Positions 6,511 through 9,614 of a stretch of 9,614 nucleotides of DNA are shown one piece after another. The notes under the pieces were generated by a model, which saw only the letters and a program-made list of their open reading frames with translations, was not told the DNA's origin and did not search any database. The translations under genes were made by a program, and so were the position numbers. This stretch comes from an uncultured Eubacteriales bacterium (lineage in GTDB: Bacteria; Bacillota_A; Clostridia; Oscillospirales; Oscillospiraceae): NCBI GenBank assembly GCA_949739085.1, contig CATIYU010000195.1, positions 1 through 9,614 on the forward strand. The letters run 5' to 3'. Position 1 is the stretch's first letter; every line of letters starts with the position of its first letter.

Positions 6511-8448
6511 ATGATTACCCTATACACATACGGAAATCCGGTGGAGACCTTCGCGGTGACGGAGGCGGTCCCGGCGGGGGAGCGGCTTCCCTTCTTCTCC
6601 CGCGCCCCCGGCGAGGCGCTTACGTTCACCTGTCCCCTGGCCCCCGGGGACCCCGTCTACGGCCTGGGGGAGACCATGCGGGGAATCAACAAGCGGGGGG
6701 CCCGGTATATCAGCTTCAACTACGACGACTACCGCCACCGGGACGATATGCCCTCCATGTACGGCTCCCACAACTTCCTGGTGGTGGACGGGGCCGTCCC
6801 CTTCGGGGCCTTCTTCGACACGCCGGGGAAGGTGGTCTTCGACGTGGACGCCGCTGGGACCGGCCTGCTCTCCGTGGCCTGCGAGCAGCCGGATCTGCGG
6901 CTGTACGTGGTGGAGGGGGAGAGCGCCTACGGCGTGGTCCGGCAGTTTTTGTCCATCATCGGGCAGAGCTTCCTGCCGCCCCTCTGGGCCTTTGGCTACG
7001 GCCAGAGCCGCTGGGGGTACAAGACGGAGAAGGACGCCGCCCGTGTGGCGGCGAAGCACCGGGAGGCGGGCATCCCCCTGGACTACATCTGCCTGGACAT
7101 CGACTACATGGACCGCTATATTGACTTCACCGTCAACAAGCGGCGCTTCCCGGACCTCAAGGGCTTCGCGGCGGAGATGAAGGCCCGGGGCGTCCATCTG
7201 ACGCCCATCGTGGACGCGGGCATCAAAATTGAGCCGGGGAACCCGGTGTACGAGGAGGGCGCGGCAAACGGCTACTTCTGCAAAAATCGGGAGGGCGGGG
7301 ACTTCCAGGCGGAGGTCTGGCCGGGCATGACCCACTTCCCCGACTTCCTCCGGGAGGAGGTGCGCCAGTGGTTCGGCGGCCACTACCGCTTCTACACGGA
7401 ACAGGGCCTGGAGGGATTTTGGAACGACATGAACGAGCCCGCTATGTTCTCCACGCAGTACCGCTCCAGAACCGGCGCGCCGGACCCCGACCGAGAGGAC
7501 CCGGACCAGCCAGGCCGCCACATCGCGGATTTCAAGGACTTCTTCCACCGGCTGGACGATGGCCGGACCCTGAGCAACTATCAGGTCCACAACCTCTTCG
7601 GCGCCATGATGACCCGGGCCTCCGGCGAGGGGCTGGACGCCCTTCTGGACCGGCGCTACCTGCTCTTCTCCCGCTCCTCCTACATTGGCGCCCACCGCTA
7701 CGGCGGCGTCTGGACCGGGGACAACGCCTCCACCTGGGCCATGCTGCGGCAGAACGTGTACCACATGCCGTCCCTGAACATGTGCGGCTTTCTGTACAGC
7801 GGCGCGGACACCGGCGGCTTCGGCGGCGACGCCAGCCGGGAGCTCCTGCTGCGGTGGCTGGCGGTGTCCGTATTCACGCCCCTCATGCGCAACCACACAG
7901 CTATTGGCACCCGGCATCAGGAGTGCTACCGGTACCGGAACCCGGAGGACTTCCGGACCATCATCACCCTGCGCTACCGCCTGCTGCCCTACCTCTACTC
8001 CGAGTTCATGAAGGCGGCGCTGAGACGGGACATGTTCATCATGCCCCTGGCCTTCGGATACCCCGGGGACGAAACGGCACAGCGAATCGAGGACCAGCTC
8101 CTGGTGGGCGGGAGCATCATGATCGCGCCGGTGCTGGAGAAGGGGGCCAGGGGCCGGAGCGTCTATCTGCCCGAGCCCATGACCGAGGTCCGCTGGAGCG
8201 GCGGCTTCGCCTGCGGGGAGGCCCCCGCCGGGGAGCGCACCGTGTCCGTGGCGCAGAACGAGGTGGTGTTCTACATCCGCCGGGGAACGCTGGTCCCCGT
8301 GGGGAAGCCCGCCGCCAGCACCGCGGAGCTGGACCTTCTGGACGTGGAGCTGCTGGGCAGCGGGACGGAATACCAGCAGTACGTGGACGACGGTAGCACA
8401 AAGCAGTGCGGCCTAGAGCGGTGTATTATCCGCAGGCGGGAGGGCTAG
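6511..8448 (+). CDS. GH31 family alpha-glucosidase
   Basis: The 645-residue enzyme should release glucose from the non-reducing end of alpha-glucosides by a retaining mechanism. It has an N-terminal beta-sandwich (about 1-150, with YGLGETMRGINKRG), a (beta/alpha)8 barrel (about 155-490) and C-terminal beta domains with APVLEKGARGRSVYLPE. The nucleophile is D306 in FWNDMNEP and the likely acid/base is D404 in WTGDN. LDIDYMDRYIDFTVNK and RSSYIGAHRYGG are also typical. The WNDMNEP form favours alpha-glucosidase over alpha-xylosidase, where the YicI nucleophile motif is KTDFGE. From memory it closely resembles the Ruminococcus obeum enzyme Ro-alphaG1; W168 in GQSRWGY aligns with W169 there, tied to isomaltose (alpha-1,6) preference. 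There is no signal peptide, so it is cytosolic. ATG 6511 has GGGAGG 7 bases upstream. The same frame is open back to 6358, but that stretch holds the promoters. Confidence 0.95.
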   Translation: MITLYTYGNPVETFAVTEAVPAGERLPFFSRAPGEALTFTCPLAPGDPVYGLGETMRGINKRGARYISFNYDDYRHRDDMPSMYGSHNFLVVDGAVPFGAFFDTPGKVVFDVDAAGTGLLSVACEQPDLRLYVVEGESAYGVVRQFLSIIGQSFLPPLWAFGYGQSRWGYKTEKDAARVAAKHREAGIPLDYICLDIDYMDRYIDFTVNKRRFPDLKGFAAEMKARGVHLTPIVDAGIKIEPGNPVYEEGAANGYFCKNREGGDFQAEVWPGMTHFPDFLREEVRQWFGGHYRFYTEQGLEGFWNDMNEPAMFSTQYRSRTGAPDPDREDPDQPGRHIADFKDFFHRLDDGRTLSNYQVHNLFGAMMTRASGEGLDALLDRRYLLFSRSSYIGAHRYGGVWTGDNASTWAMLRQNVYHMPSLNMCGFLYSGADTGGFGGDASRELLLRWLAVSVFTPLMRNHTAIGTRHQECYRYRNPEDFRTIITLRYRLLPYLYSEFMKAALRRDMFIMPLAFGYPGDETAQRIEDQLLVGGSIMIAPVLEKGARGRSVYLPEPMTEVRWSGGFACGEAPAGERTVSVAQNEVVFYIRRGTLVPVGKPAASTAELDLLDVELLGSGTEYQQYVDDGSTKQCGLERCIIRRREG

Positions 8449-8449
8449 A

Positions 8450-8473
8450 GCCGCCATTCTCCGGCGCGGCGGC
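8450..8473 (+). other. GC-rich hairpin after the GH31 stop
   Basis: GCCGCC (8450-8455) can pair with GGCGGC (8468-8473) around a 12-base loop, just after the GH31 stop. GGAAAGG follows, not a T-run, so terminator function is doubtful. Confidence 0.3.
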
Positions 8474-8482
8474 GGAAAGGAC

Positions 8483-8510
8483 TTGTAATTTCCCGGAAAT
8501 TTTATATAAT
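8483..8510 (+). promoter_or_regulatory. Promoter of the alpha-L-fucosidase gene
   Basis: A -35 TTGTAA (8483-8488) and a perfect -10 TATAAT (8505-8510) are separated by 16 bases in the AT-rich part of an otherwise GC-rich 97-base gap. The start would be near 8517, about 29 bases before ATG 8546. The fucosidase gene can therefore be transcribed independently of the GH31 gene. Confidence 0.78.
8487..8501. promoter_or_regulatory. Putative operator: perfect 15-bp palindrome in the promoter spacer
   Basis: AATTTCC-C-GGAAATT is a perfect inverted repeat with a one-base centre at 8494. It fills nearly all of the spacer between the -35 and -10 of the fucosidase promoter, the typical place for a repressor to block RNA polymerase. 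The regulator is not identified. The half-site GGAAA/TTTCC also occurs in the palindrome at 6394-6418, but in the opposite arrangement. Confidence 0.55.
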
Positions 8511-8545
8511 GGTAGCCAGAAACCCAAAATAAGGAGGGCTACGCT

Positions 8546-9614
8546 ATGCCATTTCAGTTTTCCCGGGAGAACTACCAGCGCCGCATGGCCTGGTACACCC
8601 AGGCCCGTTTCGGCATGTTCATCCACTGGGGGCTCTACGCCATTCCCGCCCGGGGGGAGTGGGTCCGCAGCGAGGAGCGCATTCCCAACGAGCAGTACGA
8701 CCTCTATCTCCACGATTTCAACCCCACCCACTGCGACATCCGCTCCTGGATGCGGGCGGCCCGGGACGCCGGGATGCAGTATGTGGTCCTCACCGCCAAG
8801 CACCACGACGGCTTCTGCCTCTACGACAGCGCCTACACGGATTTCAAGTCCACCAACGCCCCCGCTGGCCGGGATTTTGTCCGGGAGTACACCGGCGCGG
8901 CCCGGGAGTTCGGGCTGCGGGTGGGGCTCTACTTCTCCCTGATCGACTGGCGGCACCCGGACTTCCCTCACTACGGCGACCGGCAGCACCCCATGCGGGA
9001 CAACCCCGCCTGCGGCAACGAGGGCCGGGATTTCAACCGCTATCTGGACTTTCTCCACGCCCAGGTCCGGGAGATCTGCTCCAACTACGGCAAGCTGGAC
9101 CTGCTCTGGTTCGACTTCTCCTATGACGAACTCCGGGGCGAGGCCTGGCGTGCCACGGAGCTCATGGAGATGGTCCGCTCCCTCCAGCCAGACGTAATCA
9201 TCGACAACCGCCTGGAGGTCAGCGGGGAGGGCTTTGGCTCCCTGGCGGAGTGCCGCCCCACCCCCTACCACGGCGACTTCGTCACGCCGGAGACCATGAT
9301 CCCCCCCTGCGGCCTGCGGGACGCGGAGGACCGCCCCCTGGTCTGGGAGAGCTGCGTAACCATGAACCGCCACTGGGGCTACTGCGCCACGGACCGCTTC
9401 TACAAACCGGCCTCCCTGCTCATCCGGAAGCTGGTGGAGTGCGTCAGCAAGGGCGGCAACATGATTCTCAACGTGGGCCCGGACGCCCAGGGCCGGATTC
9501 CGGACGAGTCCCTGGCCATTCTGGGGGAGATGGGCCGCTGGATGGACCGCAACGGCCCCAGCATCTATGGCTGCGGCCCGGCGGGGCTGGAGAAGCCGGA
9601 GTACGGCCGCTTTA
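8546..9614 (+). CDS. GH29 alpha-L-fucosidase, partial at its C-terminus
   Basis: The first 356 residues of a retaining exo-alpha-L-fucosidase are present; the family usually has 420-500 or more, so the C-terminal part lies beyond the right edge. Signatures are RFGMFIHWGLYAIP (21-34), FNPTHCD followed by LTAKHHDGFCLYDS (82-95), the nucleophile D190 in LDLLWFDF (185-191), FVTPE (245-249), WESCVTMNRHWGY (267-279) and the family motif VSKGGNMILNVGPDAQGRIP (300-319). There is no signal peptide (start MPFQFSRENYQRRMAWY), so it should act in the cytosol on imported fucosylated oligosaccharides, such as mucin- or milk-type glycans; the linkage preference cannot be read from the sequence. ATG 8546 is preceded by AAGGAGG (8531-8537) at 8 bases. 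It follows the GH31 gene by 97 bases and has its own promoter and candidate operator. An unrelated GH29-like fold is unlikely. Confidence 0.93.
   Translation, partial: MPFQFSRENYQRRMAWYTQARFGMFIHWGLYAIPARGEWVRSEERIPNEQYDLYLHDFNPTHCDIRSWMRAARDAGMQYVVLTAKHHDGFCLYDSAYTDFKSTNAPAGRDFVREYTGAAREFGLRVGLYFSLIDWRHPDFPHYGDRQHPMRDNPACGNEGRDFNRYLDFLHAQVREICSNYGKLDLLWFDFSYDELRGEAWRATELMEMVRSLQPDVIIDNRLEVSGEGFGSLAECRPTPYHGDFVTPETMIPPCGLRDAEDRPLVWESCVTMNRHWGYCATDRFYKPASLLIRKLVECVSKGGNMILNVGPDAQGRIPDESLAILGEMGRWMDRNGPSIYGCGPAGLEKPEYGRF

Noticed and set aside
6520..7917. A 465-codon open frame on the minus strand opposite the GH31 gene.
   Set aside because: It is a shadow of GC-rich codon bias in the sense gene: low-complexity Val/Ala/Gly/Arg/His-rich product, no family resemblance, no ribosome binding site, and it crosses the catalytic core of a clear GH31 gene.
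1..9614. CRISPR arrays, tRNA or rRNA genes, insertion sequences, attachment sites.
   Set aside because: No regularly spaced repeats, cloverleaf-like segments, transposase frames or flanking direct repeats were seen by eye.

Overview
The window looks like a chromosomal segment of a high-GC, low-oxygen gut Bacillota, most likely an Oscillospiraceae-type clostridium (Flavonifractor, Lawsonibacter or Oscillibacter-like). The evidence is the trmK-nif3-yebC housekeeping block typical of Bacillota, strong AGGAGG-type ribosome binding sites, sigma-A-like promoters, a DUF1858 protein common in anaerobes, and cytosolic GH31 and GH29 glycosidases. The genus is inferred from gene content only.

Left third (1-3076, minus strand): one very long reading frame without a stop that runs off the left edge. 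It encodes at least 1025 residues with an N-terminal HD metal-dependent phosphohydrolase-like domain, a central Hsp90/GHKL-type ATPase domain, and a long unrecognised C-terminal half. It is the only accessory-looking gene here and the best candidate for a poorly described system. Its GC content falls sharply inside the C-terminal half, so the gene looks mosaic.

Middle (3127-6405, minus strand): a conserved block read right to left. A helix-turn-helix protein has its own promoter. A small CxxC protein (DUF1858) with a strong promoter is followed by trmK (tRNA m1A22 methyltransferase, TTG start), a Nif3-like dimetal protein overlapping trmK by 38 bases, and yebC 14 bases further on. The block ends in an intrinsic terminator-like hairpin 50 bases before the start of the HD-ATPase gene. 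A second strong hairpin, without a T-run, sits directly before the trmK start.

Right third (6377-9614, plus strand): a GH31 alpha-glucosidase, divergent from the helix-turn-helix gene, followed by a GH29 alpha-L-fucosidase that is cut by the right edge. Neither has a signal peptide, so both should act on imported oligosaccharides in the cytosol. Each has its own promoter. A 25-bp imperfect palindrome covers the -35 of the helix-turn-helix gene, and a perfect 15-bp palindrome fills the -35/-10 spacer of the fucosidase promoter; both are good operator candidates. No RNA genes, CRISPR arrays, insertion sequences or attachment sites were seen, and no gap without a gene exceeds about 205 bases.
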